In this document: one piece after another, positions 7,755 to 16,462 of the stretch
How positions within the stretch are numbered: the first letter of the stretch is position 1
Layout of the letters: each line of letters begins with the position of its first letter
Position numbers and translations under genes: made by a program
From: JAHIZC01 sp043813305
GTDB taxonomy: Bacteria > Omnitrophota > Gorgyraeia > Gygaellales > Profunditerraquicolaceae
Direction: 5' to 3'
Assembly (NCBI GenBank): GCA_043813305.1
Contig: JBDRLC010000059.1
Coordinates: 1-63,617 of the forward strand
Length of the DNA stretch: 63,617 nucleotides
Notes under the pieces: generated by a model
The model's input: the letters and a program-made list of their open reading frames with translations, nothing else
Database searches by the model: none
Told to the model about the DNA's origin: nothing

Positions 7755-9498
7755 TAGTTTTATTAAATTCCTCGATTAGCACCTCTTTATCTATGCCAAT
7801 ATCAATAAAATCCCAGGGGAGGATCTCTTCTCTTGATTTCTCTTTCAAATAAAACTCGGGGTCAACCCCTGATTCCTTAAAAGCCAAAAGCCATTTATCA
7901 AAACAAAAATGGTCATCCCAGGCATCGAATCTTGCGCCACTGCTGAAGGCACGCAATATCACTTCGCTTAACCTTCTATCCCCCCTGGAAAGCACGCCCT
8001 CCAGGAAACTCATCCGAGGGTCATGAAAACTTAATTTTAATCTCTTACGACTTGTTTTACCTCTTAAATAATCCTCTTTTAGTTTCAGGTTATTGATGCT
8101 TTCCATAGAAAACCACTGCAAAGGGGTATGTGGACGGGGAACTAACGGATTGATGCTGATGTTTATCTGTGCCGGGGCCCGGCGGTCGATCTCTCTTTTT
8201 AAATCAGAGCTGCGCAGTGAAAAATCTATTATCGCATCCAGATCCGCATATTCCTCAGAAGGAAGGCCGATCATAAAATATAGTTTTATGTGCCGGTAGC
8301 CTGACTGGTAAGATTTCTCTAGGGCTTGAAAGAAAACTTCCTCGCTAAAATCCTTACCGATAATTTCCCGCAGCCTTCGGGAGCCTGCCTCAGGAGCAAA
8401 GGTCAAGCCGGTCTTCCTGATGCTGGCGATCAAGGAGGAAAGATGCCCTACATAAGCCTTTGACTTTAAAGAAGGTAAAGATACGCCTATGGCCTTTTCT
8501 TTAAAAAGCTCTATCAACTGCGTAAGGAGCTTTTCAATACCGCTATAATCGCTTACCGACAGCCCGGTCAGAGCAATCTCTTCATAACCGGTGCGCCGTT
8601 GAGACTCCTTTGCTAAATTTAAGAGCTTATCCGGATCTCTCTGCCTAAAGGGAAAATATTGGGACCTTGCCTGGCAGAAGCGGCATCGGTTAGGACAACC
8701 CCGCATCACTTCCAGGGAAACGCGGTCATGCACTATCTGAATATATGGCACCAGCCAATCTAAAGGAAAAAATGAACTGTCCAAATCCGGGACAATCCGC
8801 TTCTGCACCCTCTCCTTTATCCCCTTGACTTTTGCTTTAAAATCTTTAATCTTGCCCCGGGAATCATAGTGCACTTCATAAAGCGAAGGTGCATACACTC
8901 CTTTAATCTCTGAAAGGATACTCAATAATTCCGTTTTGCTGATTTTGGCGTTCTTGTATTTTTCTTTATACTTTCGGTAAATCTCAATTACCCCGCTTAT
9001 CACCTCTTCAGCCTCTCCAATAATAAAAATATCAAAGAACTCAGATAAAGGCTCTGGATTCAACGAACAAGGCCCGCCGCCGATAACCAGGGGATGATGA
9101 TGATTACGCAAAGAAGCCCTCAGGGGAATTGACCCCAGGTCTAAAATATTCAAAACATTAGTATAATTAAGTTCGCTGGCTAATGAGAAACCCACCAGAT
9201 CGAATTCTCTTAAAGCCTTCTTTGATTCCAGAGAAAAAATTTCTAAGTTTTTATTGCGCAGAATTCTTTCTAAATCCTGGTTACAGGAAAAAAACCTTTC
9301 ACAGCATACATCCGGGATACTGTTTAATATGCCATAGATGATGCGCAAGCCTAGATTGCTCATCCCGATCTCATAGAGATCAGCAAAGCAGATAGCAAAT
9401 CTAATCCCTGCTTCTTCAAAGCTCTTTACAGAGAGATTCCATTCCTTCCCTATGTAACGGGCAGGCTTATTTACCTGTAATAAGATATCTTCGTCCAT
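7741..9498 (-). CDS. B12-binding-type radical SAM protein (TIGR03960-like)
   Basis: A radical SAM protein with the cluster motif CPNRCRFC near residue 270, preceded by a B12-binding-like region with the GGGPCSLNPEPL stretch. The overall pattern resembles the uncharacterised TIGR03960 family, found near rod-shape genes in several phyla; here too it is next to rodA. The reaction is unknown. I start it at the ATG at 9498 (MDEDILLQVNKPARYIG), which matches the usual family start and has an AAGGGA site upstream; an in-frame ATG at 9594 would add 32 residues but lacks a well-placed ribosome binding site. It is probably the last gene of the mre operon. Confidence 0.8.
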   Translation of the reverse strand: MDEDILLQVNKPARYIGKEWNLSVKSFEEAGIRFAICFADLYEIGMSNLGLRIIYGILNSIPDVCCERFFSCNQDLERILRNKNLEIFSLESKKALREFDLVGFSLASELNYTNVLNILDLGSIPLRASLRNHHHPLVIGGGPCSLNPEPLSEFFDIFIIGEAEEVISGVIEIYRKYKEKYKNAKISKTELLSILSEIKGVYAPSLYEVHYDSRGKIKDFKAKVKGIKERVQKRIVPDLDSSFFPLDWLVPYIQIVHDRVSLEVMRGCPNRCRFCQARSQYFPFRQRDPDKLLNLAKESQRRTGYEEIALTGLSVSDYSGIEKLLTQLIELFKEKAIGVSLPSLKSKAYVGHLSSLIASIRKTGLTFAPEAGSRRLREIIGKDFSEEVFFQALEKSYQSGYRHIKLYFMIGLPSEEYADLDAIIDFSLRSSDLKREIDRRAPAQINISINPLVPRPHTPLQWFSMESINNLKLKEDYLRGKTSRKRLKLSFHDPRMSFLEGVLSRGDRRLSEVILRAFSSGARFDAWDDHFCFDKWLLAFKESGVDPEFYLKEKSREEILPWDFIDIGIDKEVLIEEFNKTIAIQ

Positions 9499-9616
9499 AG
9501 GCACTATCCCTTGCGTAAACGCTTGTACTTTTCTACGAAAAGTACTGCGCACGCTTCGGGATAAATTCGCACATTGACTTATGTCACATCCCATGCTCCA
9601 TAAGTCAAGTGCTCAT

Positions 9617-10720
9617 TTAAAATACAGACCTTCTCCTATCAATACTTACTAATATACCCAGGGAGATAAAAGTTATCAGCATCGATGATCCTCCGTAGCT
9701 CATTAAAGGTAAAGGCAGGCCTACTACCGGCACCATCCCTAAATTCATCGCTATGTTCACGAAAATCTGCAGGGTCATCGTCAGGCCGATTCCGAAAGCC
9801 AGCAGTTTACCAAAATGATCACGGGTTCTTTGAGCGATTACAATCGCTTGCCTGATCAATAGAGAATAAAGCACCAGAAGTATACAGCTTCCGAAAAAAC
9901 CCCACTCCTCGGCAAAAGCGGCAAATATAAAATCAGTATGAGCCTCAGGTAGGAAACGTAGCTGACTTTGAGTACCAGAAAGCCATCCCTTACCGAATAT
10001 TCCGCCTGAACCGATGGCGATCTTAGAGTGAATGATCGTATAACCGGCGCCCAAAGGATCCATATTCGGGTTCATGAATACAAGCAGTCTTTCTTTTTGG
10101 TAACCGTGTAAGACTTGCCAGGCAACCGGCAATACTACGATAGTGATCAAAAACAAAAGCAAAATGTATCTGAGTTTCACGCCGGTCAAATAGAGAAAAG
10201 AGGTAAATATTAAAAGTAACATTACGGCGCTTCCTAAATGCGGCTGCCCAACTATCAAAACAGAAGGAATGGCGACAAATATAAAAGGCAGGATTAATCC
10301 GCGAAATATTCCGAATTTGGTGGAAAGTAGAGAAATATCATTCACCGACTTTCTGCTGAAATACCTTGCTAAAAACACTACCATGATCAATTTCGCAAAC
10401 TCTGAAGGCTGGATCTGAAACCAAGCAATCTTTAACCACCTCTGTGCCCCTAGACGCGCAACCCCGAGGACGATCACCAAACAAAGCAGAAATATCGAAG
10501 CTCCATATAAAAAATAAGTCCAGTCCCATAATCTACGGTAATTAAAATGAGCGAGCCCAAGAAAAAAAGCCAGCCCAAGGATAACCCAGAGGATCTGCCG
10601 TTGATACATCATCTTCCAGAATTCTCCCTCCTTCTGATGCGTGCTGCTGTATATAGTGAGCACGCCGATGGAAGCAATCAAAATAGAGATAACTAAAATA
10701 ACTAAAAATGAATTTCTCAC
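9617..10720 (-). CDS. rodA: Rod-shape peptidoglycan polymerase RodA (SEDS family)
   Basis: A 367-residue SEDS-family membrane protein with about ten hydrophobic segments. RodA polymerises glycan strands from lipid II during elongation, working with PBP2. The family signature is visible in the C-terminal half: FLPEAHTDFIFAAFAEEWGF and MNLGMVPVVGLPLPLMSYGG. It follows mrdA (PBP2), its functional partner, in the mreBCD-mrdA-rodA order found in many bacteria. A second SEDS protein, FtsW, is in the division cluster at 31814-32908, so the pair RodA/FtsW is complete. Length is normal. Confidence 0.95.
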   Translation of the reverse strand: MRNSFLVILVISILIASIGVLTIYSSTHQKEGEFWKMMYQRQILWVILGLAFFLGLAHFNYRRLWDWTYFLYGASIFLLCLVIVLGVARLGAQRWLKIAWFQIQPSEFAKLIMVVFLARYFSRKSVNDISLLSTKFGIFRGLILPFIFVAIPSVLIVGQPHLGSAVMLLLIFTSFLYLTGVKLRYILLLFLITIVVLPVAWQVLHGYQKERLLVFMNPNMDPLGAGYTIIHSKIAIGSGGIFGKGWLSGTQSQLRFLPEAHTDFIFAAFAEEWGFFGSCILLVLYSLLIRQAIVIAQRTRDHFGKLLAFGIGLTMTLQIFVNIAMNLGMVPVVGLPLPLMSYGGSSMLITFISLGILVSIDRRRSVF

Positions 10721-10740
10721 ACCTCGACTCCCCTCGGTAT

Positions 10741-10822
10741 TGATGGTGAGTCCTTCGACTCGTTACACTCGCTCAGGGCGAATGCTGAGCTTGTCGAAGC
10801 AGAGTGTAATCGAACCATCATA
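10741..10822. repeat. Inverted repeat of the TTCGAC...GCTCAGGG type between rodA and mrdA
   Basis: TGATGGT (about 10741-10747) and ACCATCA (near 10815) form outer arms. Inside lie CCTTCGACTCG, CGCTCAGGGCGAA and GAGCTTGTCGAAG, variants of a short dispersed palindrome. A similar arrangement (ATGGTGAGT ... TCGAACCAT) recurs at 51290-51340, and a partial one near 44700. It fills the gap between two co-transcribed genes. Confidence 0.7.
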
Positions 10823-12553
10823 CTAGATCAAATCCTTTGCGATCATCTCCTGAATTATTTCTTTAGCCAAAACTGCCGAAGAGTAACCGTATTTGCCCCG
10901 TTCAAGAAATACGCAGATCACATACCTGGGCTCTTGGAAAGGAAAGAAACCTACGAACCATCCGTGTGCCGTACCCGGAGGAGCTTGAGCAGTACCGGTC
11001 TTGCCGGCGACTGCAACAGACAGGCTTGACAAAACATTAGCCGTACCTTCCGGATCAGAAACCGCCCGCCTCAATCCTTCAGTGATTGCATCAAGCGTCA
11101 TCTTTTTTAATGAAAGATTTTTTATTTTTCTTTGATAACGCACAATACTTTTACCGTCTATACCTTTTACTATATACGGAGTGACCAGTTTACCTCCGTT
11201 AGCGAAAATCGCCGTGATCCTGGCCATCTGTAAAGGCGTAACCAAAACCTCACCCTGACCGATACTCATATTTGCGGTATCTCCGGCATACCATTTTTTA
11301 AATTTATAAAATTTCCTCCATAAAGGGGAAGGGATAAATCCTTCTGTTTCATAGGGCAGGTCGGAAGAAGCCTGTTTGCTCAGTCCGAATTTGAACGCGT
11401 AGTCATAGATCTTTTGGGGCCCAACCAAAAGGCCGGTATTATAAAAGAATACATTACAGGAATTAGCAATACCAGAAATAATATTTTGTGAACCGTGCTC
11501 ATTCCAGCATTTGAATTTTTTTCTTCCTACTACCATACTACCCGGGCAAAAAAATCTTTGGGAAAGATCCAGTTTCTTCGTTTCCAGAGCGGCTGTTGCC
11601 ACTACTAATTTAAATACCGATCCCGGAGGATATACCCCTGCGATCGCCCGATTTAATAAAGGCGCATCAGCATCATCAAAAAGATAACTAATCGAAGAGG
11701 TCCGGTTATCTCTAAAAACCGATGGATCGAAATCGGGAAAATTGGCCATAGCCAGGATCTCGCCGCTCTGAGGCTCCATTATAATCACGCTGCCGGTTCG
11801 CTCCTTCAGCTTATCTTCCGCGATCTTCTGCAATCTTAAATCCAGGGTAGATTCTATGTCTTTACCCTTTTGCGGCGGCTTAAAACCCAGGATGCGCACC
11901 ATCCTACCGCGATTATCGACTTCGACCGAAGAACCCCCGTCCTCCTCACGAAGATAATAATCATACTTTTCTTCTATCCCGCCGAAACCCACAATATCCT
12001 TTCTCTTATATCCGTAATCTGCCAGTTTCCTCAGGCGCCAGTGGTCGATTTCCCCAATGTAACCGACTACGTGACAGGCAAGCCTCGAGTAAGGATAGTA
12101 TCTTTTTGGCCTTGATTCTATGATTATTCCGGGGAGATCAAGTTTTGCCTCCTCTAAGGCGATCGCCTTTTTAATATCTACGTCATCGGCGATCTTAACC
12201 GGCAAGCTGGCAAAAGTTATATTTTTCTTAAAACTTGCCCTTAAATCTTCCTCCTTAACCCCAAGGATCAGGGATACTCTTTCCAGAATATCTTTTTTAT
12301 TATTGTAGTGCTCAGGCAGGATCATTACGTCATAGGAAAGTTTATTATCAACCAGGATATTGCCGTGGCGGTCGAAGATCCTGCCTCTGGCTCCTTCCCT
12401 GGGTAATAATCTTATGGAATTGAGGTTACTCAGTTCTCTGTATCTTTTACCCTGAAGCACTTCCAGATTAAAAATACCCAGGCCGAGTAATATAAAAAGA
12501 CTGATTAATGAAAGGGTAAATATTTTTGTCCTAACCATCTTAAATGAGCGCAT
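10823..12553 (-). CDS. mrdA: Penicillin-binding protein 2, elongation transpeptidase
   Basis: A 576-residue class B penicillin-binding protein that cross-links peptidoglycan during rod elongation. It has one N-terminal membrane anchor (about residues 8-30), a pedestal domain (REGARGRIFDRHG), and a transpeptidase domain with active-site PGSVFK near residue 311, SCN in NSCNVFFYN near 365, and AGKTGTAQ near 517. It sits between mreD and rodA. The predicted ATG lies inside a repeat arm (CCGTAAGTTATGCGC) with no clear ribosome binding site; Met6 is an alternative start. Confidence 0.95.
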   Translation of the reverse strand: MRSFKMVRTKIFTLSLISLFILLGLGIFNLEVLQGKRYRELSNLNSIRLLPREGARGRIFDRHGNILVDNKLSYDVMILPEHYNNKKDILERVSLILGVKEEDLRASFKKNITFASLPVKIADDVDIKKAIALEEAKLDLPGIIIESRPKRYYPYSRLACHVVGYIGEIDHWRLRKLADYGYKRKDIVGFGGIEEKYDYYLREEDGGSSVEVDNRGRMVRILGFKPPQKGKDIESTLDLRLQKIAEDKLKERTGSVIIMEPQSGEILAMANFPDFDPSVFRDNRTSSISYLFDDADAPLLNRAIAGVYPPGSVFKLVVATAALETKKLDLSQRFFCPGSMVVGRKKFKCWNEHGSQNIISGIANSCNVFFYNTGLLVGPQKIYDYAFKFGLSKQASSDLPYETEGFIPSPLWRKFYKFKKWYAGDTANMSIGQGEVLVTPLQMARITAIFANGGKLVTPYIVKGIDGKSIVRYQRKIKNLSLKKMTLDAITEGLRRAVSDPEGTANVLSSLSVAVAGKTGTAQAPPGTAHGWFVGFFPFQEPRYVICVFLERGKYGYSSAVLAKEIIQEMIAKDLI

Positions 12554-12700
12554 AACTTACGGAATGCCTGCCTATCGGCAGGCAGGCAAATAAACGTAAG
12601 TTATATGCGCGAGTTTTACCCCACACCCAGGGTACCTGGGTGTGGGGTAAGTTCGAACAGATAATTTATGCTTGCTTCGCTCCATAAATTATGTTCTTAC
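12548..12700. repeat. Composite hairpin element between mrdA and mreD (copy 1)
   Basis: Three successive hairpins. The first has arms GCGCATAACTTACG (12548) and CGTAAGTTATATGCGC (12595-12610) around a GCCTGCC...GGCAGGC palindrome. The second is a perfect 15-bp hairpin, TACCCCACACCCAGG at 12617-12631 with 12635-12649. The third (about 12654-12697) pairs ATAATTTATG with CATAAATTAT and overlaps the 3' end of mreD. The element also contains the mrdA start codon. The same three-part plan, with the shared phrase CGAGNTTACCCC...GGGGTNAGTTCG, recurs at 25236-25494. Confidence 0.75.
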
Positions 12701-13154
12701 TTATGTTATAAATTAAAGGAAAAACTATTGCAGTATATACCGACCCGATAAATATTATACGTAAAAATATGCCTAAAGGAATACTCTTATCCAGATAAAT
12801 CAATACCAGTCCGCGGATTATATTCTCTAGCAGCGCAATTATCCAAATCAAGCCTAAGCGAATCATATTACTGTCTATGGCTATCTCTCGCGATAATCTC
12901 AAGATTAAGAAAGTCCATAAAGGAAAGAGTAACGTATTCAGGCCAAAGGATCCCGCAGCGAAGGCATCTTTGATCAAACCGGCGAATACCGCCATAACCA
13001 TCGCCGACCTGAATCGAAAGGTAAGACTTGCTATCACAACACTGATCAGGAGCAAATCCGCAGTGACGCCGAAAAATTTAAAATATTCCAGGAATATCAG
13101 CTGGATTAACGCCAGGCCAATGATCAAGATAAAAAATTTGAATTTATTCATCAA
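12666..13154 (-). CDS. mreD: Rod-shape-determining membrane protein MreD
   Basis: A 162-residue protein with five or six hydrophobic segments and the MreD pattern AGLIKDAFAAGSFGLNTLLF near the middle. MreD is an inner-membrane part of the elongasome. It overlaps the 3' end of mreC and is followed by mrdA. The last codons (ending YGAKQA) lie within the third hairpin of the composite repeat, so the C-terminus may have been altered by that element. MreD is poorly conserved; the call rests on hydrophobicity, length, the motif and position. Confidence 0.85.
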   Translation of the reverse strand: MMNKFKFFILIIGLALIQLIFLEYFKFFGVTADLLLISVVIASLTFRFRSAMVMAVFAGLIKDAFAAGSFGLNTLLFPLWTFLILRLSREIAIDSNMIRLGLIWIIALLENIIRGLVLIYLDKSIPLGIFLRIIFIGSVYTAIVFPLIYNISKNIIYGAKQA

Positions 13155-13926
13155 ACACGATCAGGAGTTCTTCGATCTTGGATAGATCGACGGCTGGCTC
13201 GACTATTGCATAAATACTGGTAGCTGAAAAGTCTTCGCGTATATCGATCACGGTACCGATCAAAATTCCCTTAGGATACGTCTGATTTAATCCCGAGGTG
13301 ATGATTTTGTCGTTTAACTTAATATCCGGGCTCTTCCCCAAATACCTCAGAATCAATCTATTGCCTAATGTTCCCGAGATCAGACCCTCCTGCCTGCTGC
13401 GTTGGACTAAAGTGGAGACGCCGATGTTCGGGTCGTTAATCAGCAAAATCTTACTCGTTGTCCTGGTAGCCTCAACTACTCGTCCTACCAAGCCCAGATA
13501 AGTTATTGCCGACATCCCCGGCTTGATGCCGTGATTGCTCCCCTTGTCAATAACTACGGCCGAAGACCAACTATCGGCTGGCCGCGCGATTACCCGGGAA
13601 AGAATTAATTTAAGATCCGATTTATCCTTAAAAGAAATCAGATCCTTGACTCTAGCCTCTGCTGAATACAGCTCTTCTAATTCATTTATTTTGAATTTTA
13701 AGAGATCTACCTCTTTTTTTAGTTTTTCGTTCTGGATGAAATTACGATGAAAATAAACCATTGCCCCCAGCTCGCGCCGTAGCAAAGTGAGAAAACCAAG
13801 CGGGTGTTTTAAAACCAGGAGAAATGGGTGTCTAAAGGCGGGGTTAAAGATAATCGGGATAAATAATATCCCGATTAAAAAAACATAGAAAATTTTTTTT
13901 TTAAATTTTTTTAAAAGCAGATTCAC
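13144..13926 (-). CDS. mreC: Rod-shape-determining protein MreC
   Basis: A 260-residue bitopic protein: one N-terminal membrane helix (about residues 10-28), a coiled coil (65-95) and the periplasmic two-domain beta core with the MreC motif VVIDKGSNHGIKPGMSAI and a GLIGTV-like segment (GILIGTVIDI). It links MreB inside the cell to PBP2 and RodA outside. It overlaps both neighbours by a few bases (mreB by 4, mreD by 11), which indicates tight translational coupling. Confidence 0.93.
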   Translation of the reverse strand: MNLLLKKFKKKIFYVFLIGILFIPIIFNPAFRHPFLLVLKHPLGFLTLLRRELGAMVYFHRNFIQNEKLKKEVDLLKFKINELEELYSAEARVKDLISFKDKSDLKLILSRVIARPADSWSSAVVIDKGSNHGIKPGMSAITYLGLVGRVVEATRTTSKILLINDPNIGVSTLVQRSRQEGLISGTLGNRLILRYLGKSPDIKLNDKIITSGLNQTYPKGILIGTVIDIREDFSATSIYAIVEPAVDLSKIEELLIVFDE

Positions 13927-14996
13927 GCGTGCATTTCGGATTTAATCGGAACGGTGACACGTTTCAGATATTTAATTTCATTTAAAACCTTACCGGTTCC
14001 GTTAGCAACCGCGGTCAATGGATCATCTGCAATATGCACGGGTAGGCCGGTTTCTTCGGAGATCAACTTATCCAAACCTCTAAGCAATGATCCTCCGCCC
14101 GCCATGACAATACCGTGTTCGATTAAATCTGCTGCTAATTCCGGAGGAGTCCGCTCCAGGGAAATCTTAGTCAGATCTAATATTGCGCGTAAAGGTTCCT
14201 GCAGAGAATCCCTAACCTCATCTGAGGTTATAGTTACCGTCTTAGGAAGTCCTGCGACTAAATCCCTTCCTTTAACTTCCATGCTGATCTCTTCTTCTTG
14301 AGGATAAGCAGAACCAATCTTTATTTTTAATTCTTCGGCTGTCCGTTCTCCTACCATAAGATTATAAGTTTTCTTGAGATATTCGATTATCGCATCATCC
14401 ATTTCATCGCCGCCAATACGTATAGATTTTGAAAAAACTGTACCGGCTAAAGAAATCACCGCGATCTCTGTCGTACCGCCGCCGATATCTATAATCATGT
14501 TACCAACTGGTTCTTGTATAGGCAGGCCGACACCGATTGCCGCGGCAATCGGCTCTTCCACTAAAAATACTTCCCTTGCTCCTGCGCGCTCCGCAGAATC
14601 TTTTACCGCACGTTTCTCTACTTCCGTTATTCCCGAAGGGATCGCAATCACTATCCTCGGCCTGACTAAAACTCTACGGTGATGCACTTTCTTTATAAAA
14701 TACCTTAACATTGCTTCGGTTATTTCAAAATCCGCAATCACTCCGTCTTTCATCGGCCTGATTGCTACAATGTTACCAGGAGTGCGTCCTAACATACGCT
14801 TGGCTTCTTCACCAACAGCTAAAACATGAGAAGTGCCTCTCTCAATTGCTACCACAGAAGGCTCACAAAGAACCACCCCTTCCCCTTTTACGTATACCAA
14901 AGTAGTGGCTGTCCCCAGGTCTATACCCATATCATTTGAGAATAAACCTAAAATATAATTAACCGCTTTTTTAGCTATTATTTGAAGTTCCGCCAT
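13923..14996 (-). CDS. mreB: Actin-like rod-shape protein MreB
   Basis: MreB forms membrane-bound filaments that direct wall synthesis. Actin-fold phosphate and adenosine motifs are visible: MGIDLGTATTLVYV at the N-terminus, IDIGGGTTEIAV in the middle and GIVMAGGGSLLRGLD near the C-terminus. I start it at the ATG at 14996 (MAELQIIAKK), which has a strong AAGGAG site seven bases upstream and gives the usual length of 357 residues. An ATG at 15065 in the same frame lies inside the promoter and is not used. Confidence 0.97.
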   Translation of the reverse strand: MAELQIIAKKAVNYILGLFSNDMGIDLGTATTLVYVKGEGVVLCEPSVVAIERGTSHVLAVGEEAKRMLGRTPGNIVAIRPMKDGVIADFEITEAMLRYFIKKVHHRRVLVRPRIVIAIPSGITEVEKRAVKDSAERAGAREVFLVEEPIAAAIGVGLPIQEPVGNMIIDIGGGTTEIAVISLAGTVFSKSIRIGGDEMDDAIIEYLKKTYNLMVGERTAEELKIKIGSAYPQEEEISMEVKGRDLVAGLPKTVTITSDEVRDSLQEPLRAILDLTKISLERTPPELAADLIEHGIVMAGGGSLLRGLDKLISEETGLPVHIADDPLTAVANGTGKVLNEIKYLKRVTVPIKSEMHA

Positions 14997-15036
14997 ACTT
15001 TTCTCCTTAATTGGCCAGTTTTGGAAGGTAGAAAGG

Positions 15037-15065
15037 ATTGTAGCAGAGATTAAAGTCTTTGTCAA
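15037..15065 (-). promoter_or_regulatory. Promoter of the mreB operon
   Basis: TTGACA (15060-15065), a 17-bp spacer and TACAAT (15037-15042) on the minus strand. Transcription should start near 15030, giving a short leader that includes the AAGGAG site of mreB. Confidence 0.8.
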
Positions 15066-15082
15066 ATAAAAAGTTACTTAAT

Positions 15083-16462
15083 TTACGCCTTTAGGGAACC
15101 TAGTACTTGGAGGAACTCTGGGAAGGACTTGTTAATACAAGAGACATCATCAAGGGAACTCGTACCGGAAGCCGCAAGCCCTGCTACAACCATGCTCATG
15201 GCAGTGCGGTGATCTTGATAGCTTCTTACTTTTGTGCCTTTTAGCGCGGTTTTACCCTGAATCAATATGCTCTCTCCTCCTTTTACTCTGGCAACATTTA
15301 CTTCAGCACCCATTTTTCGCAGATTCACATACATCGATCTTATTCGGTCTGTTTCTTTTACGCGCAGCTCTCCCACATCCTCTAAAACCGTAACACCCGC
15401 AGCACAACAAGCTGCTACCATCAAAATCGGCAGTTCATCTATAAGCGAAGGTATCTCCTCCTTCTTTACTGATATCCCCTTTAATAAACTGCTCTTTACT
15501 TTAATCGAACCTGAGGGTTCGAATTTCGAAGTTTTGTTTTTATTCAACGTTAATCTTATATCCGCGCCCATTCTTTGTAAAACTTTGATTAATCCTAAAC
15601 GCGATGGATTCAAGGATACGTTTTTGATCACGATCTTAGAATCGGGCAATATTGAAGCAAGCACAATGAAAAAACCGGCAGAGGATATATCCCCGGGAAT
15701 ATTCATAATCTTAGGAGAAAGTAACGGTTTACAATTCTTTAGATATATTTTCTTATTATTTAAGCCAAGGGAAACTCCGAACTGCTGCAACATCCGTTCA
15801 GTGTGATCACGGGTAGAGGTAGGTTCTATCACTACCGTCTTACCCGATGCATAAAGCCCGGCTAATAATATCGCTGATTTTACCTGAGCAGATGCGACCG
15901 GCAATTTATAAGTAATGCCCTTCAATCTGCCTGCGCTGATAGTAACCGGAGGGAAATCCTCTAACCTGCCGGCTCTTTTTTCCCGTCGAGCTTCAATCTT
16001 TGCTCCCATCAACCTTAATGGCCGTGTCACTCGCAACATCGGCCTTGATGATAGAGCCATACCTGCTAAAAGGCGTGACTGGAAATCCTGGCCTGCTAAT
16101 ACTCCAAGCATCAATCTAAAAGTTGTACCGGATTCCCCTGCAAAAATCGGACCTCTCGGTCTCTTTAGGCCCTTGAGGCCTCTGCCACATACGGTAATAG
16201 TATCTGCTTTTTTATTTATCCGTACTCCTAATTTTCTCAATGCTTTAATTGTTGAAAGGCAATCTTTATTGCGGGGGAAATTCTTTATCCTGGTGATACC
16301 TTTGGAGAGAGAACTGAAAATTATAGAACGGTGAGCTATGGATTTATCGCCTAAAAGAAAAATTTCTCCTTTCAGGGTTGTTATCGGTTTTATTAAAAAG
16401 GGCTTCATCCCGTTAGAAATTTTTGTCCTGCCCATTAGGTTATTATTTCTAACGGGGTTCAT
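15083..16462 (-). CDS. aroA: 3-phosphoshikimate 1-carboxyvinyltransferase (EPSP synthase)
   Basis: EPSP synthase joins shikimate-3-phosphate and phosphoenolpyruvate in the aromatic amino acid pathway. Family motifs are LLGDKSIAHRSIIFSSL at the N-terminus, AGESGTTFRLMLGVLAG near residue 105 and RVKETDRI near 380. The protein starts with 18 extra residues (PVRN...ISNG) encoded by a ~50-bp palindromic repeat. The ATG at 16462 overlaps the stop of the upstream gene and has an AAGG site; Met19 (MKPFLIKP), the normal family start, lies directly after the repeat. Either start would work. A tyrA gene lies at the right end of the window. Confidence 0.93.
   Translation of the reverse strand: MNPVRNNNLMGRTKISNGMKPFLIKPITTLKGEIFLLGDKSIAHRSIIFSSLSKGITRIKNFPRNKDCLSTIKALRKLGVRINKKADTITVCGRGLKGLKRPRGPIFAGESGTTFRLMLGVLAGQDFQSRLLAGMALSSRPMLRVTRPLRLMGAKIEARREKRAGRLEDFPPVTISAGRLKGITYKLPVASAQVKSAILLAGLYASGKTVVIEPTSTRDHTERMLQQFGVSLGLNNKKIYLKNCKPLLSPKIMNIPGDISSAGFFIVLASILPDSKIVIKNVSLNPSRLGLIKVLQRMGADIRLTLNKNKTSKFEPSGSIKVKSSLLKGISVKKEEIPSLIDELPILMVAACCAAGVTVLEDVGELRVKETDRIRSMYVNLRKMGAEVNVARVKGGESILIQGKTALKGTKVRSYQDHRTAMSMVVAGLAASGTSSLDDVSCINKSFPEFLQVLGSLKA
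16409..16457. repeat. ~50-bp palindromic element at the aroA start
   Basis: CCCGTTAGAAAT (16409-16420) and ATTTCTAACGGG (16445-16456) are perfectly complementary 12-bp arms around a 24-nt spacer. The element codes in frame for the first residues of AroA (PVRN ... ISNG). Copies of the same arms are at 34902-34952, 51364-51412, 60253-60300 and, diverged, 29257-29307. Confidence 0.85.

Noticed and set aside
9499..9594. Upstream ATG of the radical SAM gene
   Set aside because: It adds 32 residues not expected for the family and has no well-spaced ribosome binding site.
12617..12649. 15-bp hairpin as a terminator between mreD and mrdA
   Set aside because: No T tract follows on either strand, and mrdA must be transcribed through it.
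12548..12700. Integron attC site
   Set aside because: Paired arms with GTTA-like ends are suggestive, but the core-site pattern and an integrase are not seen and the flanking genes are conserved operon members.
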